64,000 nucleotides of DNA. Origin: Cedecea colo (GTDB taxonomy: Bacteria > Pseudomonadota > Gammaproteobacteria > Enterobacterales > Enterobacteriaceae). How positions within the stretch are numbered: position 1 is the first letter of the stretch; each line of letters starts with the position of its first letter. This document shows, in pieces, positions 7,983-17,989 of the stretch. The position numbers were made by a program, and so were the translations under genes. The stretch spans positions 145,965-209,964 of the forward strand of contig NZ_SOYS01000009.1 in NCBI RefSeq assembly GCF_011808225.1, given 5' to 3'. The notes beneath the pieces were generated by a model. The model had not been told where the DNA came from. It worked only from the letters and a program-made list of their open reading frames with translations, and searched no databases.

Positions 7983-8556
7983 AATGCAGGCTGGAGTGCT
8001 GCTTGTTCTGCCAGTAGGCAAATACGCTCAGTGCGGCAGGTTTGATCTCCTCAATGCTGTCGATAAACACTTCATGCGACAGGCTATCAAGCTCATCAAA
8101 CTTCTCTTCCAGCCCGTGCAGGGCAATCGGCTTGAGCATAGCGAGCAGCTCTTCAGGCATTGGCTCAACCTCCCACAGCATAACGCCGCGCATATAGCCA
8201 AAGCACCATTCTTCCACGATGGTGAACTCCTGCCCTTCAACGATGCTGGTGCCGAACAGCGGCTCGTATTGTTCCGGATAACCGCTCAGGCGTTCCGCAA
8301 TATCGTTTACATGCTTGAAGGTCAGTTCAACGAACTTTTTCAACTCGTCCTCTGACTCCCAGAGCGGCTGGTCCCCTTCACCACCCCAGAATGCGGCAAA
8401 CGTCGCTTCCGGCCCCACCTCTTTTGGCCCAGAAAGAATAGCGGTCAGCATGCCGTCCATTTCAGCTACATCCATAATGGAACGCTCGGTGGCGTGCCTG
8501 AGCAGCACCTCATCAAGCCATTCAATCTCTTCTTCTGTTAATGGTCCCTGGTTCAT
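7981..8556 (-). CDS. yecA: YecA, UPF0149 family, lacking the SEC-C tail
   Basis: The 191-residue protein aligns with the UPF0149 core of E. coli YecA (EWLDEVLLRHATERSIMDVA; VEEWCFGYMRGV; IALHGLEEKFDEL). E. coli YecA is 221 aa and ends in a metal-binding SEC-C motif (PCPCGSGKKFKQCC) used to bind zinc or iron and to contact SecB/ribosome partners. Here the protein ends at AYWQNKQHSSLH, just where the linker to SEC-C would begin. Start: two ATGs in a row (8559 and 8556) follow AGGAG; I take the second by homology. The short form may be ancestral for this genus or a loss. Confidence 0.85.
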   Translation of the reverse strand: MNQGPLTEEEIEWLDEVLLRHATERSIMDVAEMDGMLTAILSGPKEVGPEATFAAFWGGEGDQPLWESEDELKKFVELTFKHVNDIAERLSGYPEQYEPLFGTSIVEGQEFTIVEEWCFGYMRGVMLWEVEPMPEELLAMLKPIALHGLEEKFDELDSLSHEVFIDSIEEIKPAALSVFAYWQNKQHSSLH

Positions 8557-8654
8557 CATCCGGGCTCCTGTAGTGGCTGGGTTTTTCACACGCGCTTGTC
8601 GGTGAGCATAAGGAAATATCAGGCAAGATAGCTGGAAAGGGTTGTTACAGGCAA

Positions 8655-8680
8655 TAAAAAAACCACCCGAAGGTGGTTTA
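8655..8680 (-). terminator. Terminator of the tRNA operon
   Basis: On the minus strand AACCACC-TTCG-GGTGGTT is followed by TTTTT, a textbook terminator downstream of the tRNA-Leu gene. Confidence 0.92.
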
Positions 8681-8720
8681 CACGACACTGCTTATCATTG
8701 ATTTTATTCTTGTGTTCCCA

Positions 8721-8807
8721 TGGTGCCCGGGGCGGGACTTGAACCCGCACAGCCATACAGCCGAGGGATTTTAAATCCCTTGTGTCTACCGATTTCACCA
8801 CCCGGGC
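8721..8807 (-). tRNA. leuZ: tRNA-Leu (anticodon TAA)
   Basis: Eighty-seven bases with a long variable arm, encoded CCA, GTTCAAG T-loop and anticodon TAA flanked by AAA in the loop; nearly identical to E. coli leuZ. It is the last of three co-oriented tRNAs as in the glyW-cysT-leuZ operon. Confidence 0.97.
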
Positions 8808-8819
8808 TCGGGAAGAAAG

Positions 8820-8893
8820 TGGAGGCGCGTTCCGGAGTCGAACCGGACTAGACGGATTTGCAATCCGCTACATAACCGCTTTGCTAACGCGCC
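8820..8893 (-). tRNA. cysT: tRNA-Cys (anticodon GCA)
   Basis: Seventy-four bases, cloverleaf with acceptor GGCGCGT/ACGCGCC, anticodon GCA, encoded CCA. Sequence and place match E. coli cysT, 12 bases before leuZ. Confidence 0.97.
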
Positions 8894-8944
8894 AAAACTT
8901 TTTGCCTTTGCAGGCCATAACAGAACTTTTCTGCTACATAAATC

Positions 8945-9020
<76 letters not shown>

Positions 9021-9179
9021 AAATCTTTACCAGTGAATCTGCTTGCTAATCACTTGATTTTATTATCTTCCGACAGGCCATGCTGCCGTTCGATGCGTTG
9101 CATTCTACTTAGATGGCGCAATGAGTCAATGAAATTTTCCTGCACCGCGTTTCGTTTGCTGAATTTTACGCCGCTTAGA

Positions 9180-9728
9180 TCACGGTTCGAGCAAATCACC
9201 GCGTGCGGCGGCCAGATACTGGAACATCGACCAGAAGGTTAATACCGCGGCGATAAAGAAAAGACCGATGCCGGCGTACTCAATCCACATGTTCGGACGC
9301 CACAGCATGCCAATCAGGGCCAGCATCTGCGCCATGGTTTTGGTTTTACCAATCCATGACACCGCAACGCTGCTGCGCTTACCGATTTCCGCCATCCATT
9401 CGCGCAGCGCAGAGATAATAATTTCGCGGGCGATCATGGTCGCTGCCGGCAGCGTAACCCACCAGGCGTGGTAATGTTCGACCACCAGCACAAGGGCCAC
9501 GACGACCATCACCTTATCCGCTACGGGATCTAGGAATGCCCCAAAGCGGGTGCTTTGGTTCCAGCGGCGCGCGAGAAATCCGTCAAACCAGTCTGTAATG
9601 GCCGCCAGCCAGAAGATAAAAGCGCAAAGAAAAGGCGCCCAGGTGAACGGCAGATAAAAAGCCAGCACAAAGAACGGGATGAGAAAGACACGAAACAGAG
9701 TAAGCAACGTTGGGATATTAAATTGCAT
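9180..9728 (-). CDS. pgsA: Phosphatidylglycerophosphate synthase
   Basis: This 182-residue inner-membrane enzyme joins CDP-diacylglycerol and glycerol-3-phosphate to make phosphatidylglycerol phosphate, the committed step to phosphatidylglycerol and cardiolipin. The CDP-alcohol phosphotransferase signature D-x2-DG-x2-AR-x8-G-x3-D-x3-D is intact at about residues 46-72 ([10 protein letters not shown] and [11 protein letters not shown]). Four or more hydrophobic segments are seen and the length equals E. coli PgsA. It follows uvrC with a 57-base gap, as in the uvrY-uvrC-pgsA operon of E. coli. Confidence 0.97.
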   Translation of the reverse strand: MQFNIPTLLTLFRVFLIPFFVLAFYLPFTWAPFLCAFIFWLAAITDWFDGFLARRWNQSTRFGAFLDPVADKVMVVVALVLVVEHYHAWWVTLPAATMIAREIIISALREWMAEIGKRSSVAVSWIGKTKTMAQMLALIGMLWRPNMWIEYAGIGLFFIAAVLTFWSMFQYLAAARGDLLEP

Positions 9729-9785
9729 AGTGCCGGATAACTGTCTGTCGTAAGTGGGAATTGTCCCTATGTTGCTACAGCGGCC

Positions 9786-11618
9786 TCAATGTTTCAACGA
9801 GTAGTAGATCTTTTCTGCCAGCTGCTGCGAGATACCTGGCACTTTTGCGATTTCTTCAACGGATGCGTTCATTAACGGTTGCAATCCGCCCATATACTTC
9901 AACAACATCTGGCGGCGTTTTGGCCCGACGCCTTCAATGGTTTCCAGCGAGCTGGTATTTTTCACTTTGGCGCGTTTTTTCCGGTGCCCGCTAATCGCGT
10001 GATTATGCGAATCATCGCGGATATGCTGAATAACGTGCAGCGCTGGCGAATCCGGTGGTAAAGAAAAACCTTCCCCTTCCGGCTCAAAGAAAAGCGTCTC
10101 AAGGCCCGCCTTGCGGTCCGTACCTTTGGCCACGCCCAGCAACAGCGGGTGATGCTTATCCCAGGGCACGTCGAGCCCGGCAAACACCGTTTTAGCCTGG
10201 CTCAGCTGCCCTTTTCCGCCGTCTATCAAAATGACGTCCGGGATTTTGCTTTCTTCAATGGCCTTGCCATAGCGACGGCGCAGCACCTGGTTCATGGCCG
10301 CATAATCATCGCCCGGCGTGATGCCAGAAATATTGTAGCGACGGTATTCCGCACGTAGCGGACCGTTGGCATCAAACACAACGCAGGAAGCCACCGTTTG
10401 CTCGCCCATCGTGTGGCTGATATCGAAACACTCCATGCGCTTAATTTCCGGCAGCTCCAGCACCTGCGCCAACGCCTGGAGACGTTGATGGATGGTGGAT
10501 TGCTGAGAAAGACGCGTGACCAGCGCCGTGGCGGCATTGGTGCGCGCCAGCTTCAGGTAGCGAGCGCGATCGCCGCGTGGTTTGGTCTGCACGTTAATGC
10601 GCCGCCCGGCCATCTCCGAAAGCGAATCAGCCAGCAGCGTTTTGTCCGGCAGCGTGAAATCGAGCAAAATTTCTCCCGGCAGGGTTCGCATCTGGCTGCC
10701 CTGCAGATAGAACTGGCCGACAAAAGTCTCGACCACTTCCGCAAGCTCGGTGCCGCCCGGCACTTTCGGGAAATAGCTGCGGCTGCCAAGAACTTTACCC
10801 TGGCGGATAAACAATACGTGTACGCAGGCCATACCGCTGTCAAACGCCACGCCGATAACGTCCAGGTCGTCGCCCATATTGGACACGAACTGCTTCTCTG
10901 TAATACGTCGCACCGCCTGGATCTGATCCCGGATACGCGCCGCGGCTTCGAATTCGAGGTTTTTACTCGCCTGCTCCATACGCTCGATAAGCTGCGTCAA
11001 CACCTGATCGTCCTTGCCGGAGAGGAAAAGACGAACGTACTCCACTTGTTGGGCGTAGTCGTCTTCGCTCACTAACCCCGCCACGCAGGGGCCGAGGCAG
11101 CGCCCAATCTGGTATTGCAGGCATGGACGGGAGCGGTTGCGATAAACATTGTTCTCGCACTGGCGGATGGGGAAAACTTTTTGCAGCAGCGCAAGCGTTT
11201 CTCTTACGGCATAACCGTTAGGAAACGGGCCGAAGTATTCGCCTTTGGCATGCTTAGCGCCGCGATGCAGGGCAAGACGCGGATGCGTATCACCGCTGAG
11301 AAAGATAAACGGGTAGGATTTATCGTCACGCAGCAGCACGTTATAGCGCGGCTGATACAGCTTGATGTAGTTGTGTTCAAGCAGCAGCGCTTCCGTTTCG
11401 GTATGGGTGACGGTGACATCAATATGCTGAATAAGCGCCACCAGCGCCTCGGTTTTTCGGCTCGACAGATTGCTTCTGAAGTAGCTCGCCAGACGCTTTT
11501 TTAAATCTTTGGCTTTACCGACATAAATAACCGTACTGCTGGCGTCGTACATACGATAGACGCCGGGTTTGCTGGTGACGGTCTTAAGGAAGGCTTGTGA
11601 ATCGAATGTCTCACTCAC
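9786..11618 (-). CDS. uvrC: UvrABC excision nuclease subunit C
   Basis: UvrC (610 aa, the E. coli length) makes both incisions around bulky DNA lesions. The GIY-YIG endonuclease ([20 protein letters not shown], about residues 19-40) makes the 3' cut; a UVR/UvrB-binding motif lies at about 204-238 ([13 protein letters not shown]); the RNase-H-like domain with [12 protein letters not shown] (about 457-468) makes the 5' cut; a helix-hairpin-helix pair ends the protein ([25 protein letters not shown]). Its start codon overlaps the end of uvrY by 8 bases, so the two are translationally coupled. Confidence 0.98.
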   Translation of the reverse strand: MSETFDSQAFLKTVTSKPGVYRMYDASSTVIYVGKAKDLKKRLASYFRSNLSSRKTEALVALIQHIDVTVTHTETEALLLEHNYIKLYQPRYNVLLRDDKSYPFIFLSGDTHPRLALHRGAKHAKGEYFGPFPNGYAVRETLALLQKVFPIRQCENNVYRNRSRPCLQYQIGRCLGPCVAGLVSEDDYAQQVEYVRLFLSGKDDQVLTQLIERMEQASKNLEFEAAARIRDQIQAVRRITEKQFVSNMGDDLDVIGVAFDSGMACVHVLFIRQGKVLGSRSYFPKVPGGTELAEVVETFVGQFYLQGSQMRTLPGEILLDFTLPDKTLLADSLSEMAGRRINVQTKPRGDRARYLKLARTNAATALVTRLSQQSTIHQRLQALAQVLELPEIKRMECFDISHTMGEQTVASCVVFDANGPLRAEYRRYNISGITPGDDYAAMNQVLRRRYGKAIEESKIPDVILIDGGKGQLSQAKTVFAGLDVPWDKHHPLLLGVAKGTDRKAGLETLFFEPEGEGFSLPPDSPALHVIQHIRDDSHNHAISGHRKKRAKVKNTSSLETIEGVGPKRRQMLLKYMGGLQPLMNASVEEIAKVPGISQQLAEKIYYSLKH

Positions 11619-12270
11619 TACTGATTAACGTCTCCGCGCTGAATAAACCGTGACGAATGGCCAGATGCGTCAGCTCAACGTCGCCACTGATATTTAGTTT
11701 ACTAAACATGCGGTAACGGTAACTGTTGACCGTTTTCGGGCTCAGATTAAGCTGCTCAGAGATCTCATTGACCTTCTGACCTTTGGTAATCATCAGCATA
11801 ATCTGTAATTCGCGCTCAGACAAACTGGCAAACGGGGTTTCCGTTTTTTCCGGTTCTATCTGGCTTAGCGCCATCTGCTGGGCAATATCTGAAGCGATAT
11901 AGCGCTGGCCGGCATGCACTAATCGAATAGCGTTGACCACGTCTCCGGGAGCCGCGCCTTTACTCAGATAGCCGGCGGCGCCCGCCTGCATCACTTTCGC
12001 CGGCAGCGGATTTTCCGTATGAATGGTCAGCATAATAACTTTGATATCTGAAGAGTAACGTACGATTTTGCGCGTGGCCTCAAGGCCGCCGATGCCGGGC
12101 ATATTCATGTCCATTAACACCACATCGACCGGATGGGCGCGACACCATTTCACGGCATCCTCACCGCAATTTGTTTCACCCGATATCTTAATCCCTTTGA
12201 TATCTTCAAGAATGCGTCGTATCCCTGCGCGCACCAGCTCGTGATCATCAACAAGAAGAACGTTGATCAA
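11611..12270 (-). CDS. uvrY: Response regulator UvrY (BarA-UvrY/Csr system)
   Basis: The 219-residue response regulator is phosphorylated by BarA and activates the csrB/csrC sRNA genes, thus antagonising CsrA. The receiver domain (1-120) has DD at 8-9, the phospho-acceptor Asp54 ([10 protein letters not shown]) and Lys104 (YLSKGAAP); a LuxR-type helix-turn-helix follows ([20 protein letters not shown], about 150-170). The start is TTG (12268-12270), as in E. coli uvrY; no ATG lies nearby and GGAG is upstream. It is the first gene of the uvrY-uvrC-pgsA unit. Confidence 0.97.
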   Translation of the reverse strand: MINVLLVDDHELVRAGIRRILEDIKGIKISGETNCGEDAVKWCRAHPVDVVLMDMNMPGIGGLEATRKIVRYSSDIKVIMLTIHTENPLPAKVMQAGAAGYLSKGAAPGDVVNAIRLVHAGQRYIASDIAQQMALSQIEPEKTETPFASLSERELQIMLMITKGQKVNEISEQLNLSPKTVNSYRYRMFSKLNISGDVELTHLAIRHGLFSAETLISSE

Positions 12271-12750
12271 AGGATAACTCTCCAGAAAAGGGATAACGCT
12301 GCTAAAAGCTTAGATACTCATATTAACGGGTTTTCCGGGAAGTTTAAAATGCAAAGAATGAGAAAGCGGGATTACTCGCGTTTCGGAAATTTAGTTTTAC
12401 AGCGTTCAGCAAAAAGAACGCCTGATGGAAAAGCGGTTTACCCAAAGAAGCAAAAATGCGCAATCGATTAAAAACCATAATAAATCAAGAAGATAAAAAG
12501 GTAGCCATTACCTTCAAACATACTATTTGTTAACGTTTAATAAACGAATCATAAACATTTTTACGGTAGTTCGTAGGATTCGGTTTATTATTGCTTTACA
12601 ACCGGGCGGTAAAAAGAAAGACAAGCGCGCGTAAAATCTCAGCGCTATCGTAACCACTAATAAAACGATCGGCCAGTGTGTTATACTCCGCCGCCTTACA
12701 AAACCGTTGCGCCGAATGACGGTGTACTAACCAAGACTTGAGGAAAATAA
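12271..12750. promoter_or_regulatory. Divergent region uvrY/yecF with a yecF promoter
   Basis: No gene is supported in these 480 bases. An extended -10 element TGTTATACT at 12679-12687 lies about 65 bases before yecF and is the likely yecF promoter. The remainder, including the uvrY leader, is AT-rich and shows no known binding motif to me. Confidence 0.5.
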
Positions 12751-12975
12751 ATGAGCACTCCTGATTTTTCCACCGCTGACAGCAATAGCGAACTGGCTAT
12801 TGAAGTCACCTGCCTGAAAGCCATGTTAACCCAGATGCTCAAAGCGATGGGCCAGGCTGACGCCGGTAAGGTTATCATTAAAATGGAAAAGCAAATCGCT
12901 CAGATGGATGACACGGCGCACGCTGAAGTGTTTGGTAATACCGTTAAGCAAATTAAACAAGCTTATCGCCAGTAG
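12751..12975 (+). CDS. yecF: YecF, DUF2594 family protein
   Basis: The 74-residue protein matches YecF ([42 protein letters not shown] at the end). It is small, soluble and likely a two-helix coiled coil (hydrophobic heptads about residues 18-65). GAGGAAAATAA precedes the ATG. Placed between uvrY and sdiA as in E. coli. Function unknown. Confidence 0.93.
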   Translation: MSTPDFSTADSNSELAIEVTCLKAMLTQMLKAMGQADAGKVIIKMEKQIAQMDDTAHAEVFGNTVKQIKQAYRQ

Positions 12976-12984
12976 CCGGTGGGT

Positions 12985-13019
12985 GACGGCGGAATGCATT
13001 CTCTGTTATCCGCCGTTTT
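12985..13019 (+). terminator. Terminator of yecF
   Basis: ACGGCGGA and TCCGCCGT enclose a 15-base loop and are followed by TTTTGT, just after yecF and before the convergent sdiA. Confidence 0.7.
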
Positions 13020-13048
13020 GTCGTCTGGCACGCAGAACGGGAAGTCGC

Positions 13049-13771
13049 TCAGATGATCCCAATCGCCGCCGCATAACAGGCGATTTGCGTTTTATTAGGC
13101 GCGTTAAACTTTTTCTGCATATTCTTCTGGTGAAAATTAACGGTATTTTCGGATATCGATAAAATCATGGCGACCTCCGCCGACGTTTTACCCTCTCCCG
13201 TCCACTGTAAAATTTCCAGCTCGCGTTTACTCAGTTTCATCGTCAGCCCGTCAACGCTGGGATCGGCCAGACGTGTAAGCGTCATCAAACTGAGTTCGGC
13301 AACATATTGCAAACGAGCGTTCAGTTCATCATCAGGCAATAATTTGCCTTTCAGCGATGAACGTGACACCGAAAGCAGCCCCGCCGCTCTGGAAGGCGAC
13401 ATGACGCATTGCGTAATTCCCTGCCGCAAGCCATGGTCCCGTGCGGCATCCCAAAGCGCTGGCGTATCGACAAACAGGTGGTCATTCCACGGCAGAAAGC
13501 CGCGCATGAAATTCACCGGCTTTAGCACCGGATCGATCGCAAAATAATTCTCAGCCTGATAATGCTCAAGCCAGGCCTGTGGGTAGGATGAAAACACCGA
13601 CATTTTTGGGCGGGTAAAAGGTACGGGGTGGCGAACGCAGAACGCAAAATAATCAAATTCTAACGACTGAGTGTATCGATGAACCGTGGTAGTTACTTCG
13701 CAGGCTTCGGTAATAGACTGGAAAGCATCAAGCGTTTCCCGTCGCCAGCTAAAAAAATCGCAATCCGGCAT
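13049..13771 (-). CDS. sdiA: LuxR-type quorum-sensing regulator SdiA
   Basis: SdiA detects acyl-homoserine lactones made by other species; the genome region shows no LuxI partner, as usual. The N-terminal signal domain keeps the conserved block CVRHPVPFTRPK (about 50-61) and WNDHLF; the C-terminal helix-turn-helix has GKTSAEVAMILSISENTVNF (about 195-215). I start at the ATG at 13769-13771 (MPDCDFFSWRR), which matches E. coli SdiA, although the AGGAGG lies 13 bases upstream, a long gap; an ATG nine codons earlier lacks any ribosome site. Product is 240 aa, equal to E. coli. Confidence 0.95.
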   Translation of the reverse strand: MPDCDFFSWRRETLDAFQSITEACEVTTTVHRYTQSLEFDYFAFCVRHPVPFTRPKMSVFSSYPQAWLEHYQAENYFAIDPVLKPVNFMRGFLPWNDHLFVDTPALWDAARDHGLRQGITQCVMSPSRAAGLLSVSRSSLKGKLLPDDELNARLQYVAELSLMTLTRLADPSVDGLTMKLSKRELEILQWTGEGKTSAEVAMILSISENTVNFHQKNMQKKFNAPNKTQIACYAAAIGII

Positions 13772-13946
13772 TATATCTGGTATTCCTCCTGAAACCATGA
13801 GCGCTTATGGCATAAACATGTAACGCTGAGGCGTTTAATAAACACATTTATATGAGTTATCGACCAACCGGTCGGTTTCTTTAAAAATAAGGCCGCTGAT
13901 TCAGATTAATATTATTTTCCCCTCCCTCACAGAGAGAGGGTTTTCG

Positions 13947-14699
13947 TTACTGCGTAAGAAATTTCTCCAGAAACTGCTTAGTACGCGGCTGCTGAGGATG
14001 AGCAAACAGCTCACGTGCCGGGCCTTGTTCCACAATGCGTCCCTGATCCATAAAGATTGCTCTGTCCGCAACGTCGCGCGCAAAGCTCATTTCATGGGTC
14101 ACGATAACCATGGTGCGCTTTTCCTGGGCCAGTTGACGAATGGTGCTCAGCACTTCGCCTACCAGCTCCGGGTCCAGCGCCGAGGTGGGTTCATCAAATA
14201 AGATGACTTCCGGGCGCATCGCCAGCGCGCGGGCAATGGCCACACGCTGCTGTTGCCCGCCGGAGAGCCGTCGCGGATAGCTGGTTTCTTTGCCGGTCAG
14301 CCCGACTTTCGCCAGCAGCTCACGCGCACGCTCCGTCGCCTCTTCCTTTGGCTCACCTTTTACGATGACCGGCCCTTCAATAATATTTTCCAGCACCGTG
14401 CGGTGCGGGAACAGATTAAAGCTCTGGAAAACAAAGCCCACATGCTGGCGCAGTTCACGCACCCGGTTTTTCTGTTTGCTCATGGAAACCGCGGCGTCAA
14501 TGGTGATATTCCCAACCTGAATCGTGCCGGATTCAGGCTGCTCCAGCAGATTGATGCAGCGCAGCAGCGTGGTTTTACCGGAGCCGCTTGGCCCGATGAT
14601 CGCCACTACTTCGCCGGGCTTCACCTCCAGATCGATACCGTGCAGCACCGCCTGGCCGTGGAATTTTTTCACCAGTTGTTTTACGTCGATAGCGCTCAT
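13947..14699 (-). CDS. tcyN: L-cystine ABC transporter ATP-binding protein
   Basis: This 250-residue ATPase powers cystine (and diaminopimelate) uptake with TcyL and TcyJ. Walker A GPSGSGKTT (about 36-44), Q-loop, signature LSGGQQQRVAIARALA (about 144-159), Walker B VILFDEPTSALDPE and the switch His in VTHEMSF are all present. Its start overlaps the tcyL stop by 4 bases, so the subunits are coupled. Formerly yecC. Confidence 0.96.
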   Translation of the reverse strand: MSAIDVKQLVKKFHGQAVLHGIDLEVKPGEVVAIIGPSGSGKTTLLRCINLLEQPESGTIQVGNITIDAAVSMSKQKNRVRELRQHVGFVFQSFNLFPHRTVLENIIEGPVIVKGEPKEEATERARELLAKVGLTGKETSYPRRLSGGQQQRVAIARALAMRPEVILFDEPTSALDPELVGEVLSTIRQLAQEKRTMVIVTHEMSFARDVADRAIFMDQGRIVEQGPARELFAHPQQPRTKQFLEKFLTQ

Positions 14700-15364
14700 T
14701 TTGGCTCCCTGTCCTGGCGGTTTAACTGGTTTTCGAAGTAGTTTTGCAGGGCGGAAAGCGCCGTTGCCATTACCCAGTAAATCAGCGAAGCCGCAAGATA
14801 CATGGTGAATACTTCAAGCGTACGCGAGGTGATCAGCTGCGCCTGACGGAACAGTTCCGGCACCTGAATAGTCGCCGCAAGCGAAGTGTCTTTTACCAGG
14901 CTGATGAAACTGTTGCTAAGCGGCGGTAACGCCACGCGCGCGGCCTGGGGCAGAATGGCGCGCCGCAACGTTTGCCACGGCGTCATACCAATACTTGCTG
15001 CCGCTTCCCACTGACCTTTCTCGATGGAAGAGATGGCCGCACGCAGCGTTTCAGACGCGTAGGCCGCAGTGTTGAGCGACAGCCCGATCATCGCCGCCGG
15101 AATAGGGTCCAGTTCGATACCAAACTGCGGCAGGCCGTAATAGATCATAAAGAGCTGGGCGATAAGCGGCGTGCCACGAAAAATCGACACGTAAAAACGT
15201 GACAGCAGCGAAAACGGTAGAAACGGCGACAGGCGCATCAGCGCCAGTAAAAATCCGAGGAGTAAACCGAAGAACATGCCGCCAATACTAAGCTGCAGCG
15301 TGAACACGGCGCCCCTGAGCAGATACGGTGCCGAATCCAGCACCAGTTGTAGGCTTTCTTGCAT
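14696..15364 (-). CDS. tcyL: L-cystine ABC transporter permease
   Basis: The 222-residue polytopic permease of the HisMQ type has about five membrane segments and the cytoplasmic EAA loop that docks with the ATPase (EAAASIGMTPWQTLRRAILP, about 140-159). It forms the channel for cystine brought by TcyJ. It sits 35 bases after dcyD and overlaps tcyN. Formerly yecS. Confidence 0.96.
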   Translation of the reverse strand: MQESLQLVLDSAPYLLRGAVFTLQLSIGGMFFGLLLGFLLALMRLSPFLPFSLLSRFYVSIFRGTPLIAQLFMIYYGLPQFGIELDPIPAAMIGLSLNTAAYASETLRAAISSIEKGQWEAAASIGMTPWQTLRRAILPQAARVALPPLSNSFISLVKDTSLAATIQVPELFRQAQLITSRTLEVFTMYLAASLIYWVMATALSALQNYFENQLNRQDREPK

Positions 15365-15399
15365 ACTTAACTCACACCCTGTCTATTTATTATTATGAA

Positions 15400-16386
15400 C
15401 TACACATGCGGATGGTAAGCGAACAGCGCAGGCGCCCCACCGGTATGCACAAAAATTATCGGTCCTTCATCTTTAAAGCGTTTTTGCGCCACGCCGTCAA
15501 TTAATCCCGCCATCGCTTTGCCGGTATAAACCGGGTCGAGCAAAATACCTTCCAGCCGCGCCAGCAGTTTGATGGCCTCAAGGCCTTCTTCGTTAGGCGT
15601 GCCGTAGCCTGGCGCAAAATAGTCATCCCATAACCTGATGGGCGCGGAAGCGGTTAATTCTAAAGAATGCGCTACAGCGCGTTGCAACGCTTCCACCTTT
15701 GGCTGCTGCTGGGCGATAGTGCGGGAAACCGTTACGCCGATAAGACTGACGTCCGGCATCACCTGCTCCAGCCCAACGGCCAGCCCCGCGTGCGTGCCTG
15801 CGCTGCCGGAAGCCACAACAACGGATGAAACGCTCACCGCCCCTTCGCACTGCTGGGCAATTTCCAGCGCGCTTTCCACATAACCAAGCGCGCCAAGCGC
15901 GTTAGACCCGCCAACCGGGATCACATAAGGACGGAACCCCTGCGCTTCGAGACGCGTGGCAATTTCCTCAAGCTGCTGGTCGGGCGCGTGCAGCGCATCG
16001 CACATTTCGATTTCAGCATCAAAAAGATCGAGCAGCAGACGGTTGCCGTTGCTGAGGTAATTATCAGCATGGGTGGCAATAGGGTTTTCAAGCAGGGCGA
16101 CGCATTTAAGACCAAGCTTTGCCGCAACGGCCGCCGTCTGCCGGACATGGTTCGACTGGATAGCGCCGGCGGTGACCAGCGTATCGGCACCTTCGCGCAG
16201 CGCGTCGGCGGCCAGAAACTCCAGCTTGCGCAGCTTGTTGCCGCCCATCGCTATGGGCGTGACGTCGTCACGTTTGATATAAATCTCGCGACCGAGGTAA
16301 TCAGAAAAACGCGGCAGGTACTCAAGCGGCGTAGGACCGCCGATAAACTCCAGCCGCGGGAAACGTGTCAGGTTATGCAGTGACAT
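15400..16386 (-). CDS. dcyD: D-cysteine desulfhydrase
   Basis: The 328-residue PLP enzyme splits D-cysteine to pyruvate, sulfide and ammonia and matches E. coli DcyD (YedO). The Schiff-base lysine lies in [12 protein letters not shown] (about residue 51); the following [15 protein letters not shown] (about 78-92) binds the substrate, as in ACC deaminase relatives. It lies between tcyJ and tcyL, tying sulfur uptake to D-cysteine detoxification; both flanks are the cystine transporter genes as in E. coli. Confidence 0.96.
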   Translation of the reverse strand: MSLHNLTRFPRLEFIGGPTPLEYLPRFSDYLGREIYIKRDDVTPIAMGGNKLRKLEFLAADALREGADTLVTAGAIQSNHVRQTAAVAAKLGLKCVALLENPIATHADNYLSNGNRLLLDLFDAEIEMCDALHAPDQQLEEIATRLEAQGFRPYVIPVGGSNALGALGYVESALEIAQQCEGAVSVSSVVVASGSAGTHAGLAVGLEQVMPDVSLIGVTVSRTIAQQQPKVEALQRAVAHSLELTASAPIRLWDDYFAPGYGTPNEEGLEAIKLLARLEGILLDPVYTGKAMAGLIDGVAQKRFKDEGPIIFVHTGGAPALFAYHPHV

Positions 16387-16465
16387 AGGCTACTCCATTA
16401 AGGCGGAACGAAAATCCCCCATCCCTTCATTATGTACCAGCGTGGATAATTCCCGGCAAATACAA

Positions 16466-16496
16466 ATAAAAAAAGGTGCTGTTATCAGCACCTTTC
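16466..16496 (-). terminator. Terminator after tcyJ
   Basis: On the minus strand AAAGGTGCTG-ATAA-CAGCACCTTT runs into TTTTT. It ends the tcyJ message partly, separating it from dcyD, which probably has its own promoter or relies on read-through. Confidence 0.9.
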
Positions 16497-16511
16497 AGGC
16501 ATCTGGCGGAA

Positions 16512-17312
16512 TTATTTGGTCACGTCAGCGCCAAACCATTTTTCGGACAGTTTTGCCAGCGAGCCATCTTTTTGCATCTCAGCAATGGCTTTGTTCACCG
16601 CATCAAGCAGATCTTCGTTGCCTTTACGAATCGCCACGCCCGCTTCCTGGCGAGAGAAGGCTTCGCCCGCTACGGCCAGGGTATCTTTTGTTTTCTTCAC
16701 CAGATCGAGCGCGGCGAGACGGTCAACCAGAATGGCATCGATACGGCCAACGCGCAGATCCTGATATTTCGTCGGGTCATCATCATAAGTACGGATGTCT
16801 ACGCCCTGCACGTTTTCACGCAGCCACTGTTCGTAGTTGGTGCCCAGACCCACGCCAACCTTTTTACCCTTCAGGTCGGCCGCCGTTTTAATGCTGTCTT
16901 CGTTGCCTTTTTTCACCAGCGCCTGAATACCAGAAACGGTATATGGCGTGGAGAAGTCATATTTTTTCTTACGTTCGTCGGAGATGGTGACCTGGTTAAT
17001 CACCACGTCAATACGTTTGGAGTCCAGCGAAGCCAGCATGCCGTCCCATTTGGTTGGTTTCAGCGCCGCTTTCACGCCAAGATGCTGGGCGAGCTGCTCG
17101 GCAAACTCCACTTCAAAACCGGTTAGCTTACCGTCGTCGCCCTGGAAGCTGAACGGAGGATAAGTTCCTTCCAGGCCCACCAGCAGCGTACCGCGATCTT
17201 TGACTTTATTGAGTAAATTTTCTGCCGCAAACGCCTGCACGCTGCTACCCGCAACCAGCGCCACCGCCAGTACGCCCATCAGCGCCCGACGTCCCACCAT
17301 TGCTAATTTCAT
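16512..17312 (-). CDS. tcyJ: L-cystine-binding periplasmic protein
   Basis: The 266-residue solute-binding protein matches E. coli TcyJ/FliY (GTYPPFSFQGDDGKLTGFEV; SEKWFGADVTK at the end). A signal peptide covers about residues 1-29, ending SVQAFAA. It captures cystine for TcyLN. The ATG at 17310-17312 is preceded by GGGG with a normal gap and matches the homologue; an upstream in-frame ATG six codons earlier has no support. It lies next to fliZ, hence its old name fliY, although it has no flagellar role. Confidence 0.96.
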   Translation of the reverse strand: MKLAMVGRRALMGVLAVALVAGSSVQAFAAENLLNKVKDRGTLLVGLEGTYPPFSFQGDDGKLTGFEVEFAEQLAQHLGVKAALKPTKWDGMLASLDSKRIDVVINQVTISDERKKKYDFSTPYTVSGIQALVKKGNEDSIKTAADLKGKKVGVGLGTNYEQWLRENVQGVDIRTYDDDPTKYQDLRVGRIDAILVDRLAALDLVKKTKDTLAVAGEAFSRQEAGVAIRKGNEDLLDAVNKAIAEMQKDGSLAKLSEKWFGADVTK

Positions 17313-17397
17313 CGTTACCCCAGCTATCAATAATGTTGTTGTAGTGTAGCGAGCTGGCTTTTACCGTCAAAACCAGTCCGCTACAACTTATTCCATA

Positions 17398-17952
17398 TTA
17401 ATATATATCGGAAGTTATATGATTTTCCTGGCGGTAGGCGCAGGCCGTATCTGTGAGCTGTACCTGAAACTGCCAGTATTTGCGCAGCGCAATACGGTAG
17501 TTATTGGTGCTGGTTTGCGGAAGCCAGGCGTCCAGCGTGTCGTCATGAAGGCTCTGCAATAAAGAATGCATAGAAATGGCCTGCTCTGCAAGGTGATTAC
17601 CCAGGCGGCGCAGGCGCACAACATACTCACGGACGGTGCCGTGGCTCATCTCGGTTTGTTCGAACAGATACTGCTTAAACCCGATGATATCGAAGTAGTT
17701 GCCCTGCTCTTTGCAATGCAGGTCGCCGCAAAAACGGCACAGCGCCGTCCACGCCTGTTTTTCCACCTGCCAGTCGGCGTCATCAATGAGCGTATCAAGC
17801 TGCGCAATGGTCGTTTTATTGACGATTTCGCCACGGCAGGTAAGCGTGATGCGATCCAGGAGCTTGCCGCAATGCGCGCAGTGGGTCTGTGTGTGCTTAA
17901 AATCTTTAAGGTAGCGGCTTAGAGGCCGTCTTTTTGGTTGCTGCACCGTCAT
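17398..17952 (-). CDS. fliZ: Flagellar regulator FliZ
   Basis: The 184-residue DNA-binding protein matches FliZ. In E. coli it antagonises sigma-S promoters and curli genes; in Salmonella it stabilises FlhDC activity. The middle shows a phage-integrase-like DNA-binding helix region (REYVVRLRRLGNHLAEQAIS, about 109-128), and four Cys residues (CAHCGK, CRFCGD) near the N-terminus. It follows fliA by 37 bases and is in the fliAZ operon. Confidence 0.95.
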   Translation of the reverse strand: MTVQQPKRRPLSRYLKDFKHTQTHCAHCGKLLDRITLTCRGEIVNKTTIAQLDTLIDDADWQVEKQAWTALCRFCGDLHCKEQGNYFDIIGFKQYLFEQTEMSHGTVREYVVRLRRLGNHLAEQAISMHSLLQSLHDDTLDAWLPQTSTNNYRIALRKYWQFQVQLTDTACAYRQENHITSDIY

Positions 17953-17989
17953 GATAATTTCCAGTGGTGAGATAATCGTGCGGCACTCC

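Noticed and set aside
13863..13878. Near-palindrome ACCAACCGGTCGGT upstream of sdiA as a TetR operator
   Set aside because: It has a symmetry mismatch and no TetR gene nearby; chance is likely.
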